DNA of 14,179 nucleotides. Origin: Baffinella frigidus. Its lineage: Eukaryota > Cryptophyceae > Cryptomonadales > Baffinellaceae. Location of the stretch: contig MU647086.1 in assembly GCA_026770585.1 (NCBI GenBank), forward strand, positions 170,902 to 185,080. Reading direction: 5' to 3'. Shown here in pieces: positions 1 through 6,769 of the stretch. How positions within the stretch are numbered: position 1 is the stretch's first letter; every line of letters begins with the position of its first letter. The translations under genes and the position numbers were made by a program. Under the pieces are notes generated by a model. It saw nothing but the letters and a program-made list of their open reading frames with translations, was not told the origin of the DNA and made no database searches.

Positions 1-99
1 GATAGATAGATAGATAGATAGATAGATATAGATATAGATACAGATATAGATATCGATATAGATATATAGATATAGATAGACAGATAGATAGATAGATAG
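1..99. repeat. GATA/GATATA microsatellite
   Basis: The window opens with a run of the tetranucleotide GATA. It degrades into GATATA and GACAGATA variants and stops at a C-rich patch near position 99. It is a simple-sequence repeat with no coding content. It may continue to the left of the window. Confidence 0.97.
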
Positions 100-138
100 C
101 CCCCCTCATCCCCCCCAACACAACCCCGTGGCCGACTA

Positions 139-357
139 CAGGGGCACCTCGCTCATAAGAAACCGCCCCCCCCTAGGACCCTACAGTAGGACTATGCCTG
201 AGGTCCTATGGTGGTCCTAGGGGGTTGGGCGTTTCTTATGAGCGATACCTCGCTCATAAGAAAACGCCCCCCCCTAGGACCCTACAGTAGGACTATGCCT
301 GATGTCCTATGGTGGTCCTAGGGGGGGGGGCGCTTTCTGATGAGCGAGGTACCCCTG
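139..357. mobile_element. Two fused family-A palindromic elements
   Basis: Two copies of the family-A inverted-repeat element lie head to tail. The first begins with CAGGGGCACCTCGCTCATAA after a TA at 137-138. It runs through the usual core (CCTAGGACC, CTACAGTAGG, then GGTCCTAGG) but loses its last bases at about 246. The second copy starts there without its first CAGGGG. It ends with GAGGTACCCCTG at 357, followed by TA. The missing inner ends suggest deletion or recombination between two copies. No transposase is present, so these are non-autonomous MITE-like elements. Confidence 0.85.
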
Positions 358-359
358 TA

Positions 360-536
360 CCGTCCGCGTGCTGGGGCGCTGCCACTGTCTTGCCGTGGCA
401 CACAGGCGTTACTCGCGACTCACAACACTCACCGCCCCCGGGGCGGTCCTATGCTCCTAGGCAGAGCCCTACCGTAGGACCCTAGGACGGTGTGTGTCCT
501 CGCGAATGACCCCTGCACACGCACTGACGCGACACT
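360..536. other. Non-coding spacer with a partial palindromic core
   Basis: I see no gene here. At about 442-492 there is an isolated fragment with the CCTAGG and CCTACCGTAGGACC motifs typical of the palindromic element cores, but without recognisable family-A, C or D termini. The rest is unremarkable GC-rich sequence. Confidence 0.5.
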
Positions 537-548
537 GATGTTGCGCGG

Positions 549-694
549 TGGCATCTTATCATTGGTGCGGTGTATCTTATCTGGCATTGGTACGGTGTAT
601 CGTATCATTGGTGCGGTGTATCTTATCTGACATTGGTACGGTGTATATATATCTTATCATTGGTACGGTGTATCTTATCTGACATTCGTACGGT
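549..694. repeat. Minisatellite, unit about 24-25 bp
   Basis: Five to six imperfect tandem copies of a unit built on CATTGGTRCGGTGTATCTTATCTGA. Units alternate between forms with and without the TCTGA ending. The short open frame that crosses it is repetitive and shows no family features, so I do not call it a gene. Confidence 0.9.
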
Positions 695-1034
695 GGCAGG
701 AGAAGAGCACGCCCGAGAAGGTCTGCACCGGGGGGCCTGCCACGCAAGAGTGTAGGGCAGAGTGACCCACAGGAGAAATAGTAGAATTCTACTATTTCTT
801 AAGTTCATAAGTGGACATTCTTCCCGCAGAAAAATCGAAATTTCGGAAAGTGGTTGCGAATTCCGTGTGAACTGGCTTGTTTTCCCAGGTCAGCCCTACA
901 CTCGTGCGTGGTGATGTCATCCGAAAGGCCTTTCTGCAGGATACGTTCCGGTGGCCGCCTATGTTGGGAGCTCGAATAACCCAACGGACCTAACATGTTG
1001 CGCGGTGGCAGGAGAAGAGGACGCCCGAGAAGGT
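691..1034. repeat. Direct repeat pair flanking 270 bp of spacer
   Basis: A block of about 32 bp, CGGTGGCAGGAGAAGAG followed by ACGCCCGAGAAGGT, occurs at 691-722 and again at 1003-1034. The stretch TGTTGCGCGGTGGCA before the second copy also appears at 539-553, at the start of the minisatellite. The spacer holds a perfect palindrome (775-798) and nothing coding that I recognise. Confidence 0.75.
775..798. repeat. Perfect 24-bp palindrome
   Basis: GAAATAGTAGAA is followed directly by its reverse complement TTCTACTATTTC, with no loop. It contains an internal GAATTC. It is isolated from the palindromic element families and shares no core with them. It could extrude as a cruciform; no function is known to me. 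Confidence 0.9.
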
Positions 1035-1150
1035 GGCGGTGTTCGCAGGCGCGATGCCGACTGTCAAGCTTCTCGTCGGCCTCGCAAAGGCCAGCGCCTG
1101 AACCCGCGCGACCAAGACCAGCGCCTGAACACCCACGACTCCAGTCTACA

Positions 1151-1233
1151 GGGGAACCTCGCTCATATTAAATGGGCCACCGTAGGGCCCTCGGCATAGG
1201 CCTACTGTAGGGTCCTAGGGGGGGGCGGTTTCC
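1151..1233. mobile_element. Family-A element, 3' truncated
   Basis: It begins with CAGGGGAACCTCGCTCATA, like the other family-A copies. Its arms are shortened, with GGGCCACCGTAGG and a CCTACTGTAGG core. The right arm breaks off after GGCGGTTTCC, where unrelated sequence (CGGCAGTGCAGG) begins. It closely resembles the complete copy at 1534-1639, including the shared AAATGGGCCACC variant, so the two are recent relatives. Confidence 0.8.
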
Positions 1234-1244
1234 CGGCAGTGCAG

Positions 1245-1302
1245 GCCGCGGCACCGTGGAGGCAGCGTCGCACCCACCATCCCCAAGGGGGGCGGGCATC
1301 GG
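1245..1302. repeat. Inverted duplicate of 2470-2530
   Basis: About 55 bp here, including GGCACCGTGGAGGCAGCGTC and ACCCACCATCCCCAAGG, is the reverse complement of 2470-2530. In both places the block abuts a family-A end. An element and its flank therefore appear to have been duplicated in inverted orientation. The family-A part at 1302-1320 is only a stub. Confidence 0.75.
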
Positions 1303-1400
1303 TACAGGGGTACCTCGCTCTACTGACGTCTGCCCCGCACCACCAGCTCCTCGTCGGCCTTGCTAAGGCCAGCGTCTGAACCCGCACGACTCCTGTCTAC

Positions 1401-1473
1401 AGGGGTACAGGGGTGCCTCGCTCGTAAGAAACCGCCCCCCCCCCCCTAGGACCCTACAGTAGGCCTACGCCTA
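1401..1473. mobile_element. Half of a family-A element
   Basis: The left arm (CAGGGGTACAGGGGTGCCTC, GCTCGTAAGAAACC, a C run, CCTAGGACC and CTACAGTAGGCC) is present. The right arm is absent. The sequence passes into one of the shuffled blocks at about 1474. Confidence 0.8.
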
Positions 1474-1533
1474 GCTAGACCAAGGCCAGCGCCCGACCAA
1501 GGCCAGTGCTTGAACACCCACGACTCCAGTCTA

Positions 1534-1639
1534 CAGGGGAACCTCGCTCATAATAAATGGGCCACCGTAGGACCCTCGGCATAGGCCTACTGTAGGGTCC
1601 TAGGGGGGGGAGCGGTTTCTTATGAGCGAGGTTCCTCTG
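1534..1639. mobile_element. Family-A element (106 bp, TA-flanked)
   Basis: This inverted-repeat element starts CAGGGGAACCTCGC and ends GCGAGGTTCCTCTG, with TA on both sides (1532-1533 and 1640-1641). It is slightly shorter than the 117-bp form and shares the AAATGGGCCACCGTAGG variant with the truncated copy at 1151. A family-B repeat abuts it on the right. Confidence 0.88.
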
Positions 1640-1641
1640 TA

Positions 1642-1737
1642 TGGCTGTGAACTGCCAGTTGGGGTTGAGGGTGTTGAAACGTAGCCTGGGAGGCTGCGTT
1701 TGGGACGCTACGTTTTCACACCTTAGGGTGTGCCAGT
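1642..1737. repeat. Family-B repeat
   Basis: The sequence includes GGCTGTGAACTGCCAGTTGG and two copies of the ACGTAGC motif facing each other around GGGAGGCTGCG. It is the reverse complement of 3737-3820 over about 85 bp. In both places it directly abuts a family-A element at the GGCTGTGAACTGCC end, so the A+B pair exists twice in opposite orientation. Confidence 0.8.
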
Positions 1738-1939
1738 GCAGGCCGCTGTCGGCTGACGTCTGCCCCACGCCTCGCATCACCTTTCCGTCAGGTCCGTTAG
1801 GTTCTTTGGACCTAACTGGTTAACTCCCACCATAGACGGACACCGGAACGTATCCCGCAGAAAGGCCATGCGTGCCGCTCCGCTCCACGCCTCTCCTGCG
1901 CGTGGTCGTCTCTCCTGCGAGAGTTGTCCATGTTCATGA
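1738..1939. other. Spacer without recognisable features
   Basis: There is no supported gene. The first part (GCTGACGTCTGCCCC) is shared with 1322-1340. The rest is ordinary sequence with a C/T-rich patch at 1880-1915. Confidence 0.5.
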
Positions 1940-2086
1940 GCGGGACGACTCAATTTAAACCGTGTTTTTGCTATCTTGGGATGGGTTTTCGTATATATTA
2001 AAGCTGTGTCGAAGCTAATCTAGCAAAATAAGAGAGTCACCACCCTTAAGATAGCATAAAAGGCGGTTTAAATTGAGTCGCCCCGC
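1940..2086. mobile_element. Family-J inverted-repeat element (147 bp)
   Basis: The left arm GCGGGACGACTCAATTTAAA, followed by CCG and then TTGCTATCTT, is mirrored by the right arm AAGATAGCATAAAAGGCGG, TTTAAATTGAGTCG, CCCCGC. The arms are about 40 bp with a few mismatches around an AT-rich loop. Only one copy is seen in this window. It has no coding capacity and is probably a MITE-type element. Confidence 0.8.
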
Positions 2087-2227
2087 ACACTAATGTGGGT
2101 ATCTAGGCTCCACGGGCATCTAAGGAAGCAAAAGGTTATGAGGACGTCGGCGTAGTTTCACTTAGGCCTCCAACCTGTAGCGTTCAGAGTCCACTCGCAG
2201 GGACAACCTGCGACATCCGCGCCCGTC

Positions 2228-2335
2228 TCGGCGCTCATAAGTAGGCTCCTACGCCCTACCGTAGGGCCCTATGGCCTGTGCGTAGGGCCCTATGGCCCTA
2301 TGACCTGAGCGTAGGGCCCTGCCTGCATGTGCGTC
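2228..2335. repeat. Degenerate palindromic-core fragment
   Basis: CTCATAAGTAGGCTCCTACG and CCCTACCGTAGGGCCCTATGG are followed by two further copies of CGTAGGGCCCTATGG-like sequence. The motifs match the interior of the family-D elements, but the CTTAAGGGATA termini are missing. I treat it as a decayed, locally amplified fragment. Confidence 0.6.
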
Positions 2336-2347
2336 GTCAGGCATGTA

Positions 2348-2464
2348 CAGAGGTACCTCGCTCATAAGAAAGTGCCACCCCCTAGGACCCTACAGTAGGC
2401 CTATGCCCAGGGCCCTATGGTGGTCCTAGGGGGGTGGGCGTTTCTTATGAGCGAGGTACCCCTG
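2348..2464. mobile_element. Family-A element (117 bp, TA-flanked)
   Basis: A complete copy running from CAGAGGTACCTCGCTCATAA to CTTATGAGCGAGGTACCCCT plus G, with TA at 2346-2347 and 2465-2466. The two arms pair almost fully around a core with CTACAGTAGGCC, GGGCCCTATGG and GGTCCTAGG. Its length matches the copies at 2910-3026 and 3823-3939. Confidence 0.92.
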
Positions 2465-2467
2465 TAC

Positions 2468-2845
2468 CGCAGCCCGTCTCCCTTGGGGATGGTGGGTGCG
2501 ACGCTGCCTCCACGGTGCCGGGTCTGGGCATCTGCACCAGGCCCCTGACAGTGGGACAGTAAACATCTGGCAGTGCGGGGATCCGGGTATCAGTGCGTGC
2601 CAGACGAAGCACCGCACAGGCCTCGTGTTGGCACCACAGATGGCCACTGGCCTCAAACGGGTCCTGCGAGCGAGGAAAACTTGTTATTAAGAAGCAGGGC
2701 GAGCGATTTCACTGTTGGTCTTCAATATTAAGACGACGGCAAGCGTTTTCAGATTGCACACACCGCAGTATCCCTGTAGCTTTGTTGGGCAACGACATCT
2801 GGGCGGGACCAGAGAACCAGAGACACCCACAAACGTGTACAGGTG
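2468..2845. other. Spacer, no recognisable gene
   Basis: The first 60 bp are the inverted partner of 1245-1302. The remainder has short open frames on both strands. They show no domain, no targeting signal and no convincing match to a protein family I know. I cannot exclude an exon of an unrecognised gene here. Confidence 0.4.
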
Positions 2846-2847
2846 TA

Positions 2848-3083
2848 CAGGGGCACCTCGCTCATGAGAAACCGCCTTCCCCTAGGACCCTACAGTAGGC
2901 CTATGCCTACAGGGGTACCTCGCTCATAAGAAACCGCCCCCCCCCTAGGACCACCATAGGACCCTAGGCATGGTCCTAGTGTAGCATCCTAGGGTACGGC
3001 GGTTTCTTATGAGCGAGGTACCCCTGTAGGGCCCTATGGTGGTCCTAGGGGGGGGGCAGTTTCTCATGAGCGAGGTACCCCTG
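2848..3083. mobile_element. Family-A element split by a nested copy
   Basis: The left half of an outer element (2848-2909, CAGGGGCACCTCGCTCATGA to GGCCTATGCCTA) is separated from its right half (3027-3083, TAGGGCCCTATGGTGG to GAGGTACCCCTG) by a complete second element. The outer copy is itself flanked by TA (2846-2847 and 3084-3085). Its break falls at the central CCTAGGG, whose TA is duplicated on both sides of the insert. Confidence 0.92.
2910..3026. mobile_element. Nested family-A element with TA target-site duplication
   Basis: A complete 117-bp element (CAGGGGTACCTCGCTCATAA to GCGAGGTACCCCTG) sits inside another copy. TA precedes it at 2908-2909 and follows it at 3027-3028. Intact relatives have a single TA at this point (CCTAGGG). 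The insertion therefore defines the element ends and a 2-bp TA duplication. In established families a TA duplication is typical of Tc1/mariner transposition. That assignment is inference, since no transposase is encoded here. Confidence 0.92.
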
Positions 3084-3085
3084 TA

Positions 3086-3424
3086 CTGCCTGGACAGACT
3101 ACTCACGCGGCGTGACCATCCTGTCCCACACCCTCCTGAAACAATGCCTCGAAAGGCGCCGGGGCAGTAGAGCTAGGAACATGCCATGTGCGAGCGACAG
3201 GCTGAGCTCCCAAGTAAAGCCACGGCGTGCACATCATCAGGACGGACATACTCGTGAATATTCACCCTAACTCGCCCATATGCAGGTCCTACATGTGGGG
3301 CCCTACCGTAGGGCGTATGAGCCTACTCGCCACTTAAGGGATATATATTTTTACTCACCCACGCGTCTGCAACCTGGTCTGCACTCTCGCCGCGCCCGCA
3401 TTGTGCGTGCTTCACGTGTATGGG
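3086..3424. other. Spacer with a partial family-D fragment
   Basis: No gene is recognisable. At about 3284-3342 the sequence reads CAGGTCCTACATG, GGGCCCTACCGTAGGGCG, TATGAGCCTACT and CCACTTAAGGGATA. This matches the right half of the family-D element at 8512-8615, so it is a truncated D copy. The rest is unremarkable. Confidence 0.6.
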
Positions 3425-3426
3425 TA

Positions 3427-3691
3427 CAGGGGTACCTCGCTCATAGGAAACGCCCATCCCCCTAGGACCCTACAGTAGGCCCACGCCTAATCCCCCTAGA
3501 ACCACCGTAGGGCCCTAGGCGTGGGCCTACTGTGAGGTCCTAGGGGGTGGCACTTTCTCATGAACGAGGTACCCCTGTACCTCGCTCATGAACACCTGCC
3601 CCACCGCTAGGACCACCGTAGGGCTCTAGATACGCCTACATGTACTGTAGGGTCCTGGTAGGTGGCGGTTTCTTATGAGCGAGGTACCCCT
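3427..3691. mobile_element. Two abutting divergent family-A elements
   Basis: The first copy (3427-3577, TA-flanked) is longer than usual at 151 bp because its centre holds an extra stretch with CCACGCCTAATCC and GGCGTGGGCC. The second copy follows immediately and shares the GTACC junction. It runs to GAGGTACCCCTTT at about 3691, with a degenerate core (CATGTACTGTAGGGTCC). No coding sequence is present. Confidence 0.85.
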
Positions 3692-3708
3692 TTAACCGAC
3701 ACATGATA

Positions 3709-3759
3709 GGAGGCTACGTTTTAAGACCCTACACCCTAAAATCTTAAAACGTAGCCTCC
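3709..3759. repeat. Perfect 18-bp inverted repeat with 15-nt loop
   Basis: GGAGGCTACGTTTTAAGA at 3709-3726 is followed after 15 nt by its exact reverse complement at 3742-3759. It forms the outer part of a family-B repeat. The family-B copy at 1642 lacks this full arm. Confidence 0.88.
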
Positions 3760-3820
3760 CATACGCAGCCTCCCAAGCTACATTTTAACACCCCCACCCC
3801 CAACTGGCAGTTCACAGCCT
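3737..3820. repeat. Family-B repeat, inverted relative to 1642-1737
   Basis: It contains AAAACGTAGCCTCC, CGCAGCCTCCCAAGCTAC and CCCAACTGGCAGTTCACAGC, the reverse complement of the block at 1642-1737 with scattered differences. It abuts the family-A element that starts at 3823. Confidence 0.8.
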
Positions 3821-3822
3821 TA

Positions 3823-3939
3823 CAGGGGTACCTCGCTCATGAGAAAGCGCCACCCCCCAGGACCCTACAGTAGGCCTATGCCTAGGGCCCTACGGTGGTC
3901 CTAGGGGGCTTGCAGTTTCTTATGAGCGAGGTACCCCTG
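3823..3939. mobile_element. Family-A element (117 bp, TA-flanked) beside the MYND gene stop
   Basis: A complete element (CAGGGGTACCTCGCTCATGA to TTATGAGCGAGGTACCCCTG) with TA at 3821-3822 and 3940-3941. It ends 20 bp from the stop codon of the minus-strand MYND gene, so it lies in that gene's 3' flank or untranslated region. It is the last family-A copy in the window; none occurs inside either gene. Confidence 0.93.
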
Positions 3940-3959
3940 TAGTTCCCCTGGCTCGTAAC

Positions 3960-4190
3960 CTAAGACCGCACTGGCCAGACAAAGGGGCCAAGTTTGGCCA
4001 TTTCGGCTTTCACGGAAAGGATCAGCTCCTTATCACCCACCTCCGGGTCGAGGATCGTGAGTTTCAACGTGGCACCATACAACAAATGTTGATGGAAATG
4101 CTCTGTGCCTAGCCTTTTTGACCCGTGCTCACGCACACGGTCGAGCAGAGCGCGCACCTCCCTCGCGGCTTCTTGGGGCCTCCCGCGTGC
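3960..4190 (-). CDS. MYND gene exon 4 (last)
   Basis: It starts after the acceptor CTCTCTCCAG with ARGRPQEAAREVRALLDRV and encodes 76 codons, ending at TAG. It includes LKLTILDPEVGDKELILSV near the C-terminus. The reading frame continues unbroken from exon 3 when the 141-nt intron (4191-4331) is removed. That intron is a multiple of three without a stop, so retention would insert 47 residues. Confidence 0.85.
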   Translation of the reverse strand, partial: ARGRPQEAAREVRALLDRVREHGSKRLGTEHFHQHLLYGATLKLTILDPEVGDKELILSVKAEMAKLGPFVWPVRS

Positions 4191-6225
4191 CTGGAGAGAG
4201 CGAGGGGGGTTCAGGAAGTGCGCGCATCTTCGCTCGGGCGTGGTGTAACCTGTGACAGATTCCATCGGCCTTGGGATGCAAGGATGCATCACTGCAAAGG
4301 GCCAGCACAGAGGGTGCAAGGTGCACACGACCTCGTGAAGTCGCGCACTGGCGCAGAGGCTCAGGAAATCGTCCGCGCCGAGGTGGTCGTTCCTGCTCGA
4401 CTCAGCCTTGGCTGCCGCTACGAACCTCGCGACAATCTCCTCAAGCTCGTCGAGGGCGTTGGTCGAGAACAGCGCCTCGGTCAATACGCGCAGTGCAAAC
4501 ACTTCTGAGCCGCATTCGTCGTGCTCCCTCAGGCCGGCGGCTACCTGCTTCAGGGTTCAGGGTTCAGAGTTGAGGGATGGGGGCTTGGGGTTTAGGGTCC
4601 AGGGTTTAGGGATTCGGGCTGAGCGGTTAGGGTCCAGGGTTTAGGGTGTAGAGGTTAGGGTTCAGGGTTTATGGTTTAGGGTTTAGGGTTTAGGGTTTAG
4701 GGTTTAGGGTTCAGATTGTATGGGTGTCCGCGCCAGAGTGTTGGAGGGGGTTGATTCTACTGGGAGCGTCAAATACGACACGTATTGACTCTTGAAAACC
4801 ATTGCTCTGACAAATTGACTGTTGGCCATTGCTCTGACAAATTGACCATTGCTCTGACAAATTGACTCCTTCCAAGACCCTGGCGTTATTAGGGTTCAGG
4901 GTTTGGGGTTGAGGGTTTAGGCTTTAGGGTTGAGGGATGAGGGTTCAGGGTTTAGGTTTCACGGTCCAGGGTCAGGATTTAGGGTTTAGGGAGTAGGGTG
5001 CAGGGTTTCGGGTTTAGGGTTTCGGGTTTAAGGTTTAGGGTTTCGGGTTTAGGTTTCAGGGTTCAGGGTTCAGGGTTCAGGGTTCTGGGTTCAGGGTTCA
5101 GAGTTTAGGGTGTAGGGTGTAGGGTGTAGGGTGTAGGCTGGTTTAGGGTTGGTTTAGGGTTGCGGGTTTAGGGTTTGGAGGTTTGGGGTTCAGGATTCAG
5201 GGTTTAGGGTTGAGGGTTTAGGGTTTAGGGTTCAGGGTTTAGGGTGTAGGGTGTAGGGTGTAGGGTTCAGGGTTTATGGTTTAGGGTTTAGGGTTCAGGG
5301 TTTAGGTTGAGGGTTTAGGGTTTAGGGTTTAGGTTTTAGGGTTTAGGGTTTAGGGTTTAGGGTTTAGGGTTTAGGGTTCAGGGGTGAGGGATCAGGGGTG
5401 AGGGTCAGGGTTCAGGGTTCAGGGTTTAGGGTTCATGGTATCCCTTAAGCGGCCAGTAGGCTCATACACCCTTCCGTAGGGTCCTAGGACCTGCCTAGGG
5501 CCTCTTGCCGGTCAAATTTGACCGGCTGGCGACTTAAGGGATAGGGTTTAGGGTTTAGGGTTTAGGGTTCAGGGTTTAGGGTTCAGGGTTCAGGGTTTAG
5601 GGTTTTGGGTGAACCAGCCCATTTCGGAAGAGCGCCACTCCCTCCTCCGTGCGTCCATCCAGCATCGCCAAGCTTCCGAGTCCAACGCACGCTCTGCACT
5701 CGACGGAGAAGAAGCCGTGCGCCGCACCGATGTCGCGCGCCCGCTGGTACCATGTCTGCCGTTGCTCTGGGAGACAGAAAGAGTGCAGGCCAGTTGACAC
5801 ATGGCCTCGCCCTGGTCCCGAAAACGCTCCAGCTTGCCGAGTACTTCCACCAGCCGTTTCTCGAGCTTCTCACACGAGATCGCATGCTTGTCTATGTTGT
5901 ACGTTGAGGCCATTCCCGCCCTGTGCGCCCGAATGAAGATTTCGAGGACCCATCTGCAGGTGGCATCTGACCCCCCTTGCATCAGCTCATCAATCCACCT
6001 CTCCAACTTGAGCACCCCCCGCCAATCCCCAGCGGCATCTGCCTCCACGATTTTTTCCCTGACGTCGTTGAGAGTCGCCGGCGGCTCGCACGCTTTCTTG
6101 TGTTTCTTCCAGCCCGTGTTCTGGCACTTTGCTCCGCAGTACCAGGCGTTCTTGCAGATCGAGCAGCGTTTGAGCTTCACGGCATGTTTCCCGCAGTGGG
6201 CGCAGCAGCTAGCCGGCGCGCTCAT
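3960..6225 (-). CDS. MYND zinc-finger protein with helical C-terminal region (spliced)
   Basis: Assembled as 6225 to about 5765-5800, then 5764-5615, 4544-4332 and 4190-3960 (stop TAG). Residues 8-46 form a MYND zinc finger: C8-x2-C11, C21-x2-C24, Y29-C30-x3-C34-Q35, W39, H42 and C46. MYND fingers bind zinc and usually mediate protein-protein contacts; the partner here is unknown. The rest is Ala/Leu/Glu-rich with blocks such as RARDIGAAHGFFSVECRA, NALDELEEIVARF and ILDPEVGDKEL. These resemble a MYND family I recall from microalgae, with no search run. Introns at 4545-5614 and 4191-4331 are phase 0, and both downstream exons follow CAG and begin with G. Between residues about 142 and 155 the frame must shift, so a 1-nt indel, an unusual intron or a sequence error is needed there. 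The first ATG at 6225 lies seven codons before the first zinc ligand. It shares a short upstream region with the oxidoreductase gene. Confidence 0.85.
4332..4544 (-). CDS. MYND gene exon 3
   Basis: 71 codons beginning VAAGLREHDE and ending LCASARLHE, immediately before GTCGTG. It begins right after AAGCAG at the edge of the telomere-like array. Joined to exon 2 it reads FRNGL then VAAGLREHD. This restores an R-N-x-L-V-A-A-x-L block typical of this family as I remember it. No start codon is needed here; treating 4502 as a start would be wrong. Confidence 0.85.
4709..4888. repeat. Family-H block inside the telomere-like array
   Basis: It begins with GTGTCCGCGCCAGAGTGTTG and GAGGGGGTTGATT, which recur at 8998-9045 after another TTTAGGG tract. 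It then has three copies of ATTGCTCTGACAAATTGAC (4801, 4828 and 4848) and ends CTTCCAAGACCCTGGCGT. The end resembles 12700-12720 (CTTCCAAGAATCTGGCGTGG). It appears to be a dispersed repeat associated with TTTAGGG tracts. Confidence 0.7.
5439..5543. mobile_element. Family-D palindromic element (105 bp)
   Basis: The ends are TATCCCTTAAG and CTTAAGGGATA, with largely complementary arms. The interior has CCTTCCGTAGGGTCCTAGGA and a short palindrome GGTCAAATTTGACC. It interrupts the telomere-like array within the MYND gene intron. The copy at 8512-8615 shares the ends and core. Confidence 0.88.
5615..5764 (-). CDS. MYND gene exon 2 segment
   Basis: 50 codons, including QRQTWYQRARDIGAAHGFF, VECRACVGLGSLAMLDGR and EEGVALFRNGL, end at a phase-0 donor GTTCACCC. 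The segment is one frame off from the N-terminal part. A pyrimidine-rich stretch ending CTCCCAG lies just upstream (5767-5780) and looks like an acceptor. Using it would create a TAG codon with the available nearby GT donors of matching phase, so a simple 1-nt indel is the better reading. Confidence 0.75.
5800..6225 (-). CDS. MYND gene exon 1 segment
   Basis: 142 codons from ATG at 6225. The MYND finger occupies residues 8-46, followed by a charged helical stretch (VREKIVEADAAGDWRG, EKLEKRLVEVLGKLERFRDQ). The frame stays plausible to about QGEAMCQLA. After that it loses family resemblance and the neighbouring frame takes over. Confidence 0.85.
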
Positions 6226-6373
6226 CCCCCGACGTCCCGTTCCAATCTCTCAATCTCTCTTTGCTTGATGGTCAAATTTAGAAATTGATAGTCAAATTGT
6301 GTGGTCTCCCTCATTTCCGTGTTACTCCAAGGCGTCAGGTGTGCAGCCCTGTTCTGCTGGATCCCTGTAAAGG
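6226..6373. promoter_or_regulatory. Shared upstream region of the divergent gene pair
   Basis: 148 bp separate the two start codons, so both promoters and 5' leaders must lie here or overlap the genes. Visible features are a C/T-rich stretch with CAATCTCTCAATCTCTC (6243-6259) and two GTCAAATT boxes at about 6271 and 6290. I see no clear TATA box. Co-regulation of the two genes is only a possibility. Confidence 0.6.
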
Positions 6374-6769
6374 ATGCGTGCCACACATACACTCCTCGCG
6401 GCGACCCTGGCTGCCACGACCCTCGCGATGGTTGTGCAGGCCTTCGCACCTTCCACCATCGTCGCCACATTTAAGGGGACTCTGCAGCGTACAAGGCAAG
6501 CCGGATTGGCGAGGAGCGCTGCCGCAGGGCACACGCGTATGCAGGCAGAAACGAAGCCGCGGGTGGTGGTGATAGGTGCAGGATGGGGCGGCTGGGCGGC
6601 AGCGAAAGCGCTTTGCGAAAACGGATGCGCGGTTACTCTACTGGATGGAGTGCCGGACCCGTCCGGTACCAGGCCGATGCTCACCCCAACCGGCAAACCG
6701 TTCGAAGTTGGACAGCGAGGCTTCTGGAACGACTACCCCAACGTCGAGGCCCTACTTGCCGAGAAAAAT
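6374..6769 (+). CDS. Oxidoreductase exon 1: targeting peptide and FAD motif
   Basis: 132 codons from ATG 6374 to AEKN. It carries the signal peptide ([10 protein letters not shown] and on), the AFAP motif at residues 23-26, the Rossmann motif at 64-80 and the blocks [18 protein letters not shown] and [16 protein letters not shown]. The donor is GTCCTC. Intron 1 (6770-6904, 135 nt) is phase 0 and has no stop, so it reads through as a false continuation. CTCCCTCCTCTGCC and TTTTTCTGCAG provide pyrimidine tracts. Confidence 0.92.

Larger units (their letters stand above)
1069..1533. repeat. Shuffled duplicated blocks around family-A fragments
   Basis: A block containing CGTCGGCCT, AAGGCCAGCG and CTGAACCCGC, ending in CACGACTCCAGTCTACAGG, appears three times: about 1069-1150, 1343-1400 and 1478-1533. 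Each copy leads into a family-A 5' end. This looks like segmental duplication of an element together with its flank, not coding sequence. Confidence 0.75.
4555..5607 (+). repeat. Degenerate TTTAGGG-type (telomere-like) array
   Basis: Copies of TTTAGGG mixed with TTCAGGG, GTGTAGGG, TTGAGGG and TTTCGGG variants occupy 4555-4708, 4889-5438 and 5544-5607. The heptamer is the plant-type telomere repeat, but the many variants and the flanking exons of a single gene show an interstitial array, not a chromosome end. Similar shorter tracts occur at 8937-8998, 11222-11275 and 11425-11665. Confidence 0.93.
4545..5614 (-). other. MYND gene intron 2, built of telomere-like repeat
   Basis: This 1,070-nt phase-0 intron starts GTTCACCC and ends GAAGCAG on the minus strand. 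Nearly all of it is degenerate CCCTAAA/CCCTGAA repeat on the transcribed strand, plus a unique block (4709-4888) and a family-D element (5439-5543). Repeat begins within about 10 nt of both splice sites. Confidence 0.85.

Noticed and set aside
2496-2898. Short plus-strand frames between family-A elements
   Set aside because: No recognisable domain, and they run into element sequence and duplicated blocks. An unrecognised exon cannot be fully excluded.
137-3939. CRISPR array
   Set aside because: The repeats are palindromic, about 117 bp, irregularly spaced, flanked by TA and nested. There are no uniform spacers, and the sequence is eukaryotic.
3960-4502. A 180-codon minus-strand gene starting at 4502
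   Set aside because: The proposed start is GTG in the middle of exon 3. The coding sequence extends upstream to 4544, and an intron at 4191-4331 interrupts it.
4555-5607. A chromosome end
   Set aside because: The repeats are degenerate and interrupted, and exons of one gene lie on both sides in continuous frame.
5605-6268. Plus-strand frames overlapping the MYND gene
   Set aside because: They are antisense to well-supported coding sequence and show no family features.
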